Positions 43,715 through 52,248 are shown, counted from the first letter of the stretch. The stretch: DNA of 64,000 nt from Geodermatophilus marinus (GCF_003428645.1 NZ_QVQH01000008.1:1-64000); one strand, 5' to 3'. Notes: generated from the sequence alone by a model not told the origin. Made by a program: numbers and translations.

Positions 43715-44788
43715 CTATGCCATGTCGCTAGCGACGTCGCTTAATATTGCGGAGAGCTGGCGCAAGAAGCTGTCGGAGCTGAAGCGTGCAGCGTTTGCCC
43801 GGATGGCAGCGGCAGGAAGGTCAGGGAAGTTGCGGAGTGTAGCGCGTATCGCCTCGGGAGTTGGAGACGGGATGAAGACTCCAGAAGCACCCTCTTGGGT
43901 GCTATCCAGGAAGCCGCCGGCTCGCAGGACGGCCACTGGAGTTCCGAAAGCGTTCGCCTCGATCGGGGTGAGTCCAAAGTCTTCGTATGAAACGCTAACC
44001 AATGCACGTGCATTCGCGTATAGCCATCGCAGTTGTGCGTCACTGACGATGCCTAGAGTCCGTACATGGGTCGGCACTTCGCGCCCCGTAAAGGACGCTC
44101 CAACCACCACGACGAGCTCTGAGAGCCCAGCGGTCGCTTCGATGATTGCGTCTACGTTCTTGTAGCCGCGACCACGAGCAACCACGAGCCAGTAGCCCGC
44201 ATCTATTCCGGTGACAGGATCCTTTTCCGCGTCAGGGTCGACCATGACAGGCGGATGTATGACTTCAGGTTCAACTCCATACGTCTCACGGATTCTTGAG
44301 GCTACGCTAGTGGAGTTGGCGATATAGCGATCGACGGAAGAGGCGCGCTGCGCATCCCAACGCACCAACAGTCGGCGACATGGCTCCCAAAATCGTTGAG
44401 CAACTCGTGAGGGTATATATTCATGCGGCTGGTAGAGCCAGCGGGCGGGGTTGTGACAGTAGGCGATCAGTCTCGCGCCTTCTGGCTTTCCAATTGCATG
44501 TGCCCAACCCGTTGTGCTGGCTAGAATCACGTCCACCGGTTGTACATGCAGCTGCCTCCATGCAGCGGGCAGGAGCGGGAACGCGGCGCGCGGATCCCTC
44601 CTGAAACGCTCCACGCTCTGCAGGAAGGACGTCCGCACATCGACGCAGGCGAATTCGGGGAATGTGCCATGGGGATTGTATACGCTGGTATACAGTGGGG
44701 CATCCGCAAACTCCATTGCGAGCGCAAGTGCAACTCGTTCAGCGCCGCCACGCTGAGTAAGATAGTCGTGCGCCAATGCAAGACGCAT
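43715..44788 (-). CDS. GT4-family glycosyltransferase
   Basis: 357 residues. MRLALAHDYLTQRGGAERVALALAMEF is the classic opening with the acceptor-loop RGGAER. RLIAYCHNPARWLYQPHEYI and IANSTSVASRIRETYGVEPEVIHPPV lead into the donor domain, where YWLVVARGRGYKNVDAIIEA and ALVSVSYEDFGLTPIEANAFGTPVAVLRAGG hold the E-x7-E motif. Complete. Low-GC island. Confidence 0.9.
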   Translation of the reverse strand: MRLALAHDYLTQRGGAERVALALAMEFADAPLYTSVYNPHGTFPEFACVDVRTSFLQSVERFRRDPRAAFPLLPAAWRQLHVQPVDVILASTTGWAHAIGKPEGARLIAYCHNPARWLYQPHEYIPSRVAQRFWEPCRRLLVRWDAQRASSVDRYIANSTSVASRIRETYGVEPEVIHPPVMVDPDAEKDPVTGIDAGYWLVVARGRGYKNVDAIIEATAGLSELVVVVGASFTGREVPTHVRTLGIVSDAQLRWLYANARALVSVSYEDFGLTPIEANAFGTPVAVLRAGGFLDSTQEGASGVFIPSPTPEAIRATLRNFPDLPAAAIRANAARFSSDSFLRQLSAILSDVASDMA

Positions 44789-45091
44789 TAACCCTCCCTA
44801 GATGCACCAACCCCGCACACGGCTCTTGATCGCCGGGGCGCTGTGCCGCTACCGAAGGATCCCACGACTGGCGGCTCACTCGTCGCGCGGGGTGCCGCGG
44901 TGTGCCCGCTTCGGCGGGATCAGGCGGGGAAATACGAGATAGAGGCGTAGCGAGCACCTTGATCCCTGGCATTGGGGATCGGTTACGGTGGAAGCCGAAC
45001 ACTCCCTGATGCCTGTGGCGTCAAGCGTGCGAGAAGTCTACCTCCGACTTGCCAGCCGGCTGCCGGACAGAAGCGACGCAAGGAGCATAAA
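44789..45091. other. Divergent intergenic region inside the island
   Basis: About 300 bases between the leftward GT4 gene and the rightward glycosyltransferase at 45092. The left half is GC-rich and the right half less so. A frame open from 44972 joins the downstream gene but has no ribosome site and no motif. Presumably promoters for both directions; none picked out with confidence. Confidence 0.4.
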
Positions 45092-45982
45092 TTGCGGCGT
45101 AGTGCCTGGGGATTGTGGGTGTTGAGATTGTGGCGGCCTGTCGTCCGCCGGGCGATCGCTTACGGTGCTTCCGGCGCCTTGCGGTTGCGCAACCATGTCT
45201 CGTCGTCTCCGGTGATCGATTCCGAGTCGAACGTTGTGGTATCGCTCACCACTCACGGAAAGAGAATCCATACCGTGTCTTTGGCCATCGAGTCGATAGC
45301 GCGCGGCTGGAAGCGGCCGTCGAGGGTTATGCTCTTCGTCGACGCTGAGACCCTGGGCACGGGATTACCTGACGGTTTGAAGCGACTGGCGGGCCGGGGG
45401 CTGGAGGTGTGCGTCGCCGACGATGTCGGCCCGCACACCAAATACTTTCCTTACGTTCAGAGCGTCGGTCACCACGCTTCCCCGCTCGTCACAGCCGATG
45501 ATGACGTCATCTACCCGCGCCATTGGTTACAGGGGCTAGTCTGCGCACACGATGAACGCCCGACGGACATTGTGTGTCACCGTGCCCGGTTCGTACAACT
45601 CACTTCTGAGGGCTTGGTGCCGTATCGGGAATGGCCCGCGGTCCAGTCGACCGAATCTCGACTGGGCCATATGGCGCTAGGGGTATCGGGAGTGCTGTAT
45701 CCGCCCAGCTACCTGAACCGCTTGAAAGCCGAGGGGGCCGCCTTTCTGATGGTTTGCCCGCGGGCCGATGACTTGTGGCTTCACCGTTGCGCCGTCACCT
45801 TCGGCGTAAGGACGTCCCAGGTGAGCAGGGTCGCTCAAGACTTCCCAACGATCTACCGCGGGCAAGATATCGGCCTGCGGCAGCGGAACGTTGCGGGCGG
45901 CATGAACGACGTTCAGATACGGAAAACGTATACGTCGGAGGTCCTTAGATACTTAAGTGAAGAGCGGTTTGGGCAGGAGTAG
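45092..45982 (+). CDS. Glycosyltransferase-like protein, GT-A type
   Basis: TTG 45092 with AAGGAG seven bases upstream. 296 residues: VVVSLTTHGKRIHTVSLAIESIARG opens a GT-A-like domain, and SPLVTADDDVIYPRHWLQGLV supplies the acidic D-D-D metal site. AFLMVCPRADDLWLHRCAVTFGVRTSQV resembles the 'DD.W' acceptor-side motif of capsule glycosyltransferases. Family not fixed. The only rightward gene in the low-GC island, and its last gene before the PP2C remnant. Confidence 0.7.
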   Translation: MRRSAWGLWVLRLWRPVVRRAIAYGASGALRLRNHVSSSPVIDSESNVVVSLTTHGKRIHTVSLAIESIARGWKRPSRVMLFVDAETLGTGLPDGLKRLAGRGLEVCVADDVGPHTKYFPYVQSVGHHASPLVTADDDVIYPRHWLQGLVCAHDERPTDIVCHRARFVQLTSEGLVPYREWPAVQSTESRLGHMALGVSGVLYPPSYLNRLKAEGAAFLMVCPRADDLWLHRCAVTFGVRTSQVSRVAQDFPTIYRGQDIGLRQRNVAGGMNDVQIRKTYTSEVLRYLSEERFGQE

Positions 45983-46018
45983 GTCGGTAACGATAGTTGA
46001 GTCCGCCCGTATTCGAGC

Positions 46019-46734
46019 CTATCCAGCTTGGCGGACGACCACGGTGACGTTTTCACAGACGCCGTCGGCATCTGCCTTCGGCACGAGTGCGTCGGCGAGC
46101 GCCAGCGGGGGGCGGCCTTAGGGGCCAGGTGCTCGGCGATCCGCGCCGGCCCTACCTCGTTGGTCAGCCCGTCCGAGCAGGCCAGGAAGACCTCCCCCGG
46201 GACGACGGGCAGCAGCACGACGTCCGCCTGGTTCGACGCCCCCACCCCCAGCGCCCGGGTGATGATGTGCCGCTGCGGGTGGCTGGCCGCACCGGCGTCG
46301 GAGAGGTGCCCGGCGTCGATCAGCTCCTGCACCACCGAGTGGTCGGTGGACAGCTGCTCCAGCACGTCGCCCGAGAGCCGGTAGACCCGCGAGTCGCCCA
46401 CGTGGAAGACCGCCCACTGCGACCCGGCCCCCTCCTCGACCAGCGCCACCCCAGCCACCGTGGACCCCCCACCACCGGGGGCGTCCCCGCTGGCGGCGCG
46501 GATCTCCCCGTCGGCCCGCCGCAGCGCCAGCCGCACCCGCTCGACGCTGGTCGCCGGCCCGCCCGCCAGCGCGCCCAGCGCCTCCACCACGGCCTCGGCC
46601 GCCGCCGCCCCGCCGGCGTGCCCGCCCATCCCGTCGGCCACGGCGAACACCGGCGGCGTCGCCACCGCCCGGTCCTGGTTCTCCTCCCGGGCACCCAGCG
46701 CGGTCGCCGCCCCCCAGGTCAGCTCGACCTGCAT
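46019..46734 (-). pseudogene. PP2C-type Ser/Thr phosphatase, frameshifted copy
   Basis: Nearly identical to the 48852-49571 gene over residues 1 to ~200 (ATG 46734; ENQDR, VADGMGGHAGG, STDHSVVQ, ACSDGLTNEVGPARIAE). After codon ~201 the sequence diverges, and the frame is lost in a G-rich run around 46,105-46,115. In the shifted frame the expected ending is still readable: LADALVPKADADGVCENVTVVV, stopping at 46019. In the real frame the C-terminal metal-binding 'DN' block is lost and translation would run to 45913 with an unrelated tail. The diverged 3' end has the base composition of the adjacent island. Confidence 0.7.
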
Positions 46735-46793
46735 CCACACTCCAGTCCACGCACGTCGACGACGGTCCGCCCGCGGGGAAGGCAGGCGGGCCG
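46131..46793. repeat. 663-bp direct duplication, copy A
   Basis: Matches 48968-49630 base for base at an offset of 2837, with one difference noticed (T against C in the CC(T/C)ACCTCG stretch near 46,153). It covers most of the PP2C gene and about 60 bases upstream. Sequence on both sides is unrelated or diverged, so the edges are sharp. Confidence 0.9.
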
Positions 46794-46971
46794 GCCCGTG
46801 CGTGCGGCGGGCATCGATACGCCCTGTCGCCGGCGCGACCGCCCCACGGACGAAGCCTCGCGTCCAGTCACGTCAGACCTTCGGTGGCCAACTACTCGGA
46901 GGGCGCCATCCGCGCAAGGCCGCCCTGGGAGACCAAGGTCTACACTTTGATGCACAGGTGCTGCTATCTGC

Positions 46972-46989
46972 ATCGTGACGCTATCGTGA
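46972..46989. promoter_or_regulatory. Paired ATCGTGA repeats before an RHH antitoxin gene
   Basis: ATCGTGA occurs at 46972-46978 and again at 46983-46989, an 11-base (one helical turn) spacing, immediately ahead of ATG 46994. Ribbon-helix-helix antitoxins often bind such short tandem sites, so this is a candidate operator. Confidence 0.4.
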
Positions 46990-46993
46990 GGAC

Positions 46994-47221
46994 ATGCGCA
47001 CGACCGTCGACCTGCCCGAGGACATCCACCGGGTGGCCTCCGCCATCGCGCGCGACTCGGGCAGCTCGCTGAGCGAGACGCTCACCCGCCTGCTCCGCGC
47101 TGCGCTCGCCACTCCGGGGCCGGTCCGGGTGAGCGTGAGTCCTCGCACCGGCCTGCAGGTCGCCTCTATCGGCCGGGTGGTCACCAGCGAGGACGTGCGC
47201 TCCCTGGAGAACGACGAATGA
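46994..47221 (+). CDS. Ribbon-helix-helix antitoxin (VapB-like)
   Basis: 75 residues. MRTTVDLPEDIHRVASAIARDSGSSLSETLTRLLRAAL is a standard RHH domain (strand, helix A, helix B). The tail SPRTGLQVASIGRVVTSEDVRSLENDE binds the toxin. It overlaps the toxin start by four bases. Cognate of the PIN protein at 47218. Confidence 0.85.
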   Translation: MRTTVDLPEDIHRVASAIARDSGSSLSETLTRLLRAALATPGPVRVSVSPRTGLQVASIGRVVTSEDVRSLENDE

Positions 47222-47619
47222 GTGTTCTGCTCGATGCGAACGTGCTCATCGCGCTGACCGTCACCGACCACGTGCACCACGACCTCACGGAGGGCTGGTT
47301 CCTGCAGCGCTCCGAGCCCTTCGCCACCTGCCCGCTCACGCAGGGGGCGCTCGTACGTTTCCTGCTCCGCAGCGGCGCCACCGCACGCGAGGCCGTCGAG
47401 GTCCTGCGCGGGCTGGACGCCTCCGACGAGCACGAGTTCTGGCCCGACCACCTCGGCTTCGCCGACATCGACCTCCGCGGCGTGGTCGGCCACAAGCAGG
47501 TGACCGACGCCTACCTGGCCGGCCTGGCGCGGTCACGGGACGGCCGACTGGCCACTCTCGACCGGGCTCTCGCCGCCCTGCACGACGACGTCGCAGTGCT
47601 GCTCGACGCCGGCACCTGA
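47218..47619 (+). CDS. VapC-type PIN-domain toxin
   Basis: 133 residues. VLLDANVLIALTVTDHVHHDLTEGWF has the first Asp, CPLTQGALVRFLLRSG is the second block (Gln where many have Glu), and KQVTDAYLAGLARSRDGRLATLDRAL has the last two Asp. This matches the PIN subfamily with the 'CP.TQ...R' signature. Sits between the two copies of the PP2C duplication. Confidence 0.87.
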   Translation: MSVLLDANVLIALTVTDHVHHDLTEGWFLQRSEPFATCPLTQGALVRFLLRSGATAREAVEVLRGLDASDEHEFWPDHLGFADIDLRGVVGHKQVTDAYLAGLARSRDGRLATLDRALAALHDDVAVLLDAGT

Positions 47620-47934
47620 GGTCACCCCCCGGAGGGGCGCGGCGAGCCAGGCGTGATGCCGGCCGGCACCGCCTCCAGGGCTTCCGGCACGCCGCTGCGG
47701 TGATCGACCCGGCCGTCACCGGCCCGGAGCTCGACCGGGTGCATGACCGGCCGGCCCGGTCTGGGCTGCTCGCAGCCCCCACGCCCGTGTCACAGCGCCC
47801 TGGCCCAGGGCGGTCGCCGCGGCCCTCCGGCCGATCCGGCGCCCGGGGAGCGGGCACCGCGAGCGCTGCTCGTGGTGTTCCGGTGACGCCCCGGCGTAGC
47901 GTGGAACCTCCGATCGCCGGCCGCAGGAGTGGCG
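47620..47934. other. Non-coding stretch between VapC and the pentapeptide-repeat gene
   Basis: About 315 bases. Open frames on both strands are long here but have no recognisable protein features, and their codon positions do not follow the expected GC3 pattern by eye. Nothing supported is seen except the AGGAG site at its right end. Confidence 0.4.
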
Positions 47935-48693
47935 ATGACGGTTCTGCAGGACGACTCACCGTTCACGGCCGCGGGGCTCTCGGCCTTCGCCGTCGCGATC
48001 ATCGGTGCGGCGGCGACGTTCGTCATCGGGATGCTGAACTACCGCAGGCAGGGCCAGTCCCTGCGCATGCAGCAGGAGTACCAGGACCACCAGCTGGCCC
48101 TGATGCGGTCGGCGCAGGTCACCGACCGGTTCACGCGGGCGATCGAGCAGCTGGGCAACGAGAGCTCCCACGTCCGCATGGGCGGGATCTTCGCCCTGGA
48201 ACGCATCGCCCGGGATTCCCCCGACGACCGCCAGTACGTCGTCGACACGCTCGCGGCTTTCGTCCGGGGCCGCCTACCCGCCGCCGACGTCGGCGACGGT
48301 GGCTACGTCCGCATCCTGCGACTGCGAGCCCCCGATGCGCAGGCCGCCCTCACCGTCCTGTGCCGCTCGCCCCTGGCGGACGACCGGGTGGCGTCGCCGG
48401 AGGCCGGCGGTCTCGACCTGTCCCGCACGGACCTCCGCCGCGCCGACCTGCAGGGCGCCCGCCTGGACGGTGCCAGCCTGTGGGCCGCACGCCTGGAAGG
48501 TGCCGATCTCCGCGGTGCGCACCTGCGGAACAGCATCCTCGAGGAGGCCAACTTTGGCAGGGTCGATCCGAGCAGCGAGCGCTTCCACCGCGGAGCCGAT
48601 CTGAGCGGCGCCGACCTGACCGGAGCGCGGCTCGATGGCGCCTACAACCTCGACGTGGCCATGACCGAGGGTGCGACCGGATGGCCCGCGTGA
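47935..48693 (+). CDS. Membrane-anchored pentapeptide-repeat protein
   Basis: ATG 47935, AGGAG at 47925-47929. 252 residues: one helix (~9-33, FTAAGLSAFAVAIIGAAATFVIGML), a coiled region rich in Gln (QGQSLRMQQEYQDHQLALM), then TDRFTRAIEQLGNESSHVRMGGIFALERIARDSPDDRQYVVDTLAAFVR, a segment common to this protein group. The C-terminal third has A(D/N)LxG-type repeats: LDLSRTDLRRADLQGARLDGASL...ADLRGAHL...ADLSGADLTGARLDGA. Role unknown; the repeat region would form a right-handed beta-helix in the cytoplasm. Confidence 0.82.
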   Translation: MTVLQDDSPFTAAGLSAFAVAIIGAAATFVIGMLNYRRQGQSLRMQQEYQDHQLALMRSAQVTDRFTRAIEQLGNESSHVRMGGIFALERIARDSPDDRQYVVDTLAAFVRGRLPAADVGDGGYVRILRLRAPDAQAALTVLCRSPLADDRVASPEAGGLDLSRTDLRRADLQGARLDGASLWAARLEGADLRGAHLRNSILEEANFGRVDPSSERFHRGADLSGADLTGARLDGAYNLDVAMTEGATGWPA

Positions 48694-48851
48694 CCGCGCG
48701 CCACATCGCAGGGCGAGCCGGTGGCGGCCCCTGCCGCCGACGGGCCAGGCGTCCGGGCGGGACCGTCCGGTTCACCGCGAGGCGGCCAACCCGCCGGGCG
48801 GCGCTCCCGCGGGAACGCCGTCAGGGCAGACCACCCCTGGCCACGGGCCGT

Positions 48852-49571
48852 CTACGGTCCGGCGACCGCCACCACGACGACCGTGACGTTGTCGCGGGCG
48901 CCGTCGGCGTCCGCCTCGGTCACCAGCGCCTCCGCGATCTCCTGCGGCCCGGCACCGCAGGCCAGCAGCTCGGCGATCCGCGCCGGCCCCACCTCGTTGG
49001 TCAGCCCGTCCGAGCAGGCCAGGAAGACCTCCCCCGGGACGACGGGCAGCAGCACGACGTCCGCCTGGTTCGACGCCCCCACCCCCAGCGCCCGGGTGAT
49101 GATGTGCCGCTGCGGGTGGCTGGCCGCACCGGCGTCGGAGAGGTGCCCGGCGTCGATCAGCTCCTGCACCACCGAGTGGTCGGTGGACAGCTGCTCCAGC
49201 ACGTCGCCCGAGAGCCGGTAGACCCGCGAGTCGCCCACGTGGAAGACCGCCCACTGCGACCCGGCCCCCTCCTCGACCAGCGCCACCCCAGCCACCGTGG
49301 ACCCCCCACCACCGGGGGCGTCCCCGCTGGCGGCGCGGATCTCCCCGTCGGCCCGCCGCAGCGCCAGCCGCACCCGCTCGACGCTGGTCGCCGGCCCGCC
49401 CGCCAGCGCGCCCAGCGCCTCCACCACGGCCTCGGCCGCCGCCGCCCCGCCGGCGTGCCCGCCCATCCCGTCGGCCACGGCGAACACCGGCGGCGTCGCC
49501 ACCGCCCGGTCCTGGTTCTCCTCCCGGGCACCCAGCGCGGTCGCCGCCCCCCAGGTCAGCTCGACCTGCAT
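48852..49571 (-). CDS. PP2C-type Ser/Thr protein phosphatase, intact copy
   Basis: 239 residues from ATG 49571 (GGAG five bases upstream). Metal and catalytic motifs are all present: EENQDR, VADGMGGHAGG, GGGGSTVAGV, FHVGDSRVYRL, LSTDHSVVQELIDAG, ITRALGVG, ACSDGLTNEV and the terminal ARDNVTVVVV. A free-standing cytoplasmic phosphatase that reverses Hanks-type kinase phosphorylation. No kinase gene is nearby. Compare the broken copy at 46019. Confidence 0.92.
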   Translation of the reverse strand: MQVELTWGAATALGAREENQDRAVATPPVFAVADGMGGHAGGAAAAEAVVEALGALAGGPATSVERVRLALRRADGEIRAASGDAPGGGGSTVAGVALVEEGAGSQWAVFHVGDSRVYRLSGDVLEQLSTDHSVVQELIDAGHLSDAGAASHPQRHIITRALGVGASNQADVVLLPVVPGEVFLACSDGLTNEVGPARIAELLACGAGPQEIAEALVTEADADGARDNVTVVVVAVAGP

Positions 49572-49630
49572 CCACACTCCAGTCCACGCACGTCGACGAC
49601 GGTCCGCCCGCGGGGAAGGCAGGCGGGCCG
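48968..49630. repeat. 663-bp direct duplication, copy B
   Basis: Partner of 46131-46793. In this copy the homologous gene continues in frame to a full C-terminus, so copy B is likely the original or has been the donor in gene conversion. The two copies bracket a VapBC pair and the pentapeptide-repeat gene, which recombination between them would delete. Confidence 0.9.
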
Positions 49631-49719
49631 AGCGTAGGGGCTCGGCCCGGAGCCGGCAGGTCCGCCTCGCACGGCGGGCGTCGTCCTTCCTTCACCGCTC
49701 GTTCATCGATGGAGCGCTA

Positions 49720-49733
49720 GCATGCATGCATGC
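49720..49733. promoter_or_regulatory. Self-complementary GCATGCATGCATGC across an antitoxin start
   Basis: The 14-base palindrome GCATGCATGCATGC contains the start ATG (49730-49732) at its right edge. ATGs at 49722 and 49726 are out of frame. Its symmetry and position suggest an operator that blocks translation or transcription initiation when the RHH antitoxin is bound. Confidence 0.5.
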
Positions 49734-50026
49734 AACAGGTCACCTGGCGGGTGCGCGACGATCTCCTCGACCGTGTGCGGACGATCGCCGGCCGTCACGG
49801 CTGGAGCGTCAACGAGTACCTGACCCGCGTCCTCGACGCGGCGACCGACCCGGACCTCGCCGGCGAGCCGTACGCGCAGATCCGGGAGCGACTGTCCCTG
49901 GCCGGCCTGCTCGCACCTCCAGGCCGCGTCGCCGTCCGCCCCGATGCGGGCCAGGTGGCCGCCGCGCGCGGGAGAGCGGGTACGGGCACGCCGCTGTCCG
50001 ACACGGTCTCCGCCGATCGCGGGTGA
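49730..50026 (+). CDS. RHH-type antitoxin of a VapBC pair
   Basis: 98 residues. MQQVTWRVRDDLLDRVRTIAGRHGWSVNEYLTRVLDAATDP is RHH/Arc-like. The remaining tail (AQIRERLSLAGLLAPPGRVAVRPDAGQVAAARGRAGTGTPLSDTVSADRG) is long and Ala/Arg-rich. It overlaps the toxin GTG by four bases. Confidence 0.8.
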   Translation: MQQVTWRVRDDLLDRVRTIAGRHGWSVNEYLTRVLDAATDPDLAGEPYAQIRERLSLAGLLAPPGRVAVRPDAGQVAAARGRAGTGTPLSDTVSADRG

Positions 50027-50460
50027 GCGTCTTCGCGGACTCCTCGGCCCTCGTGAAACTCTACGCCGACGAGCCGGGCCACGAGCCCGTCCGCGCGGTC
50101 GCGATGCTGATCGTGTCCCAGCTGGCCCGGGTGGAGGTACCCGCTGCGCTCTGGCGGAAGGCGCGAGCCGGCGAGCTGTCCGCCGCCGACGCCGGCGTGC
50201 TGGTCGCCGCGTTCGAGGCTGACTACGCCGGCACGCACGACGACCCGGCCCGCTTCGCCGCGGTGAGCGTGGTGCCCGAGATCCTCGACGACGCCGCCCG
50301 GCTCAGCGCCGTGCACGGACTGCGTGCGTACGACGCCGTCCAGCTGGCCAGTGCCCGAGCCGCGGCCGAGGCCGTTCCCTCCTGCCGGACCTTCGCCGCC
50401 TTCGACGACCGGCTCCGTCTCGCCGCCGCCGCGGACGGGTTCCGGCTACTCCCTTCCTGA
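50023..50460 (+). CDS. VapC-type PIN-domain toxin
   Basis: 145 residues from GTG 50023 (GTGA overlap). VFADSSALVKLYADEPG (first Asp), SQLARVEVPAALWRKAR (Glu), LRAYDAVQLASARAA (Asp) and TFAAFDDRLRLAAAADGF (last Asp pair) are the textbook PIN layout of the 'SSALVKLY.DE' subfamily. Complete. Confidence 0.92.
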   Translation: MSVFADSSALVKLYADEPGHEPVRAVAMLIVSQLARVEVPAALWRKARAGELSAADAGVLVAAFEADYAGTHDDPARFAAVSVVPEILDDAARLSAVHGLRAYDAVQLASARAAAEAVPSCRTFAAFDDRLRLAAAADGFRLLPS

Positions 50461-50503
50461 GGCTCGCCGTCGACCGGAGAGCACCTGCGCACAATGGGCT
50501 GCG

Positions 50504-51688
50504 ATGCGCCCCGCCCGCCTCCTCGCCCCGCTGCTCGCCCTCGCCCTCACCGCCTGCGCCGGCGGCACCAGCGCGCCGGCCACGACGGCGACGACCAGCC
50601 CGGCACCCACGACGCCGGCCAGCGCGCCGACCCCCGAGCCCGACCCGCTCGAGCAGGCCGTCGACGCGGCCCTGGCCGGCCTCGACCGCCGCGCCCAGGT
50701 CGCCCAGCTGTTCGTGGTCAGCGTCGAGCTCACCGACCTCTCCCCCGGCGAGGCGCTCATCCGGGAGCAGGACGTCGGCGGCATCTTTCTCCGCGGCCGC
50801 AGCACCGCCTCCACCGCCGAGCTCGCCACCCTCACGGAGAGCTGGGTCGAGGCCGCCGACGGCCCGGCGCCGTGGATCGCCGCCGACCAGGAGGGCGGCG
50901 CCGTCCAGGCCCTCTCCGGGGAGGGCTTCTCCGCGCTGCCGCCCGCGGTCGAGCAGGCCGCCCTCCCGCCCGAGCAGCTGGCCGCGCTCGCGAGCGGCCT
51001 GGGCAGCGAGCTCGCCGCCGCGGGCGTCACCCTCGACCTCGCCCCGGTGGTCGACGTCGTCCCGCCCGGCACCGAGCGGGGCAACCCGCCGATCGGCTTC
51101 TACGGCCGCCAGTACGGCGGGGACCCCGAGGAGGTGGTCCTGGCCGCCGGTGCGGTCGCCTGGGGCCTGGCCGAGCACGGCGTCGTCCCCACCCTCAAGC
51201 ACTTCCCCGGCCTCGGCCGGCTCGACCGCAACCCCGACGTCGACCCCGTCGTCGTCGACGACCGGACCACCGCCGACGGCGAGCAGGTGCAGGCCTTCGC
51301 CGCGCTCGTCGACTCCCCCGCCGACCCGTTCGTGATGATGTCCTCGGCCACCTACGCCCAGCTCGACGCCGGGCAGGCCGCGCTGTTCTCCCCGGCGGTC
51401 GTCACCGGCCTGCTGCGCGAGCGGCTCGGCTTCGACGGCGTGGTCATCACCGACGACGTCGGCAACGCCGCCGCCCTGCAGGACGTCCCCGTGGGCGAGC
51501 GCGCCACCCGCTTCCTCGCCGCCGGCGGCACGCTGGTGCTCACCCTGCAGCCGCGCGACGTGCCCGAGATGGTCGACGCCGTCCTGGCCCGCGACGCGGC
51601 CGACCCGGTGTTCGCCGCGCGGGTGGACGACGCCGTCCGCACCGCGCTGCTCGCCAAGGCCCGCGCCGGGCTGCTGCCGCCCGCCTGA
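50504..51688 (+). CDS. Secreted GH3-family beta-N-acetylhexosaminidase-like lipoprotein
   Basis: 394 residues. Signal peptide with lipobox LALTACAGG (Cys ~18), then a Thr/Pro-rich linker of ~30 residues. GH3 domain: LFVVSVEL, DVGGIFLRG, PWIAADQEGGAVQAL (the substrate-site D-x-E-G-G), GVTLDLAPVVDV, GVVPTLKHFPGLGRLDRNPDVDP (KHFPG.G with the family histidine) and DGVVITDDVGNAAAL. Resembles NagZ-type enzymes acting on GlcNAc-containing glycans of the cell wall, here exported and lipid-anchored. The nucleophile is expected at TDDVGN. Confidence 0.9.
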   Translation: MRPARLLAPLLALALTACAGGTSAPATTATTSPAPTTPASAPTPEPDPLEQAVDAALAGLDRRAQVAQLFVVSVELTDLSPGEALIREQDVGGIFLRGRSTASTAELATLTESWVEAADGPAPWIAADQEGGAVQALSGEGFSALPPAVEQAALPPEQLAALASGLGSELAAAGVTLDLAPVVDVVPPGTERGNPPIGFYGRQYGGDPEEVVLAAGAVAWGLAEHGVVPTLKHFPGLGRLDRNPDVDPVVVDDRTTADGEQVQAFAALVDSPADPFVMMSSATYAQLDAGQAALFSPAVVTGLLRERLGFDGVVITDDVGNAAALQDVPVGERATRFLAAGGTLVLTLQPRDVPEMVDAVLARDAADPVFAARVDDAVRTALLAKARAGLLPPA

Positions 51689-51817
51689 GCGCGCTCGGCG
51701 GTGCCGGACGTCCGACCGGGGCGGAGCGGCTTCCCGGCTCGGCGCACCGCTGGGACGATGCGATCGCCGGGCGCGAGCGCGTCCGCCCGCAGCCGTCACC
51801 CGGAGGGAGCGCCTGCC

Positions 51818-52231
51818 GTGGATCTGCCCATGCTGGCCGCGAGCGCGCTGTTCTCCGCGACAGCGGCCTACGGGGCGGTGGTGGGCGTCCGGGAGGACGT
51901 GCCCGGCGAACCACTCGGCTGGCGACCACCGGGGAAGGTCTCCACGCACGAGATCGTCGGGCTGGGCTCGGGCACGATGGCCCCCTGGCCCATGCCGGTG
52001 GCGGCGGTGATCGCCGCACTGGCATCGCGCCCGGACAGCACCGTGCCGGCGCAGGTGTGCCTGGGGATCGGGTCCGCCTGCCTCGTCGGCACCGTGGTCG
52101 AGCCGGTCACCTGGGGCCGGCGCTCGACGTCGAGGGCGACGACGCTCACCACGGCGCTGCACCTGCTCTCCGGGGCCGCGCTGGTCCTGACCGCGCGCCG
52201 GGCCGTCCTCACCTCCCGGCGGCTGCCGTAG
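51818..52231 (+). CDS. Small membrane protein, 137 aa
   Basis: GTG 51818 with GGAGGGAG upstream. Four hydrophobic stretches (LAASALFSATAAYGAVVGV; MPVAAVIAALAS; VCLGIGSACLVGTVV; TALHLLSGAALVLTA) with a Pro/Gly loop between the first two. Not recognised. Convergent with the 52249 gene. Confidence 0.6.
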   Translation: MDLPMLAASALFSATAAYGAVVGVREDVPGEPLGWRPPGKVSTHEIVGLGSGTMAPWPMPVAAVIAALASRPDSTVPAQVCLGIGSACLVGTVVEPVTWGRRSTSRATTLTTALHLLSGAALVLTARRAVLTSRRLP

Positions 52232-52248
52232 TCCCCCCGCCGCCGAAC

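Noticed and set aside
45913-46018. Genuine C-terminal extension of the first PP2C protein
   Set aside because: The tail has no similarity to PP2C, overlaps the end of the glycosyltransferase on the other strand, and the expected PP2C ending is readable in another frame just upstream.
47620-47934. Long plus-strand frame joining VapC, the pentapeptide gene and PP2C antisense
   Set aside because: A continuous frame of 645 codons there runs through three recognised genes out of phase and has no protein features.
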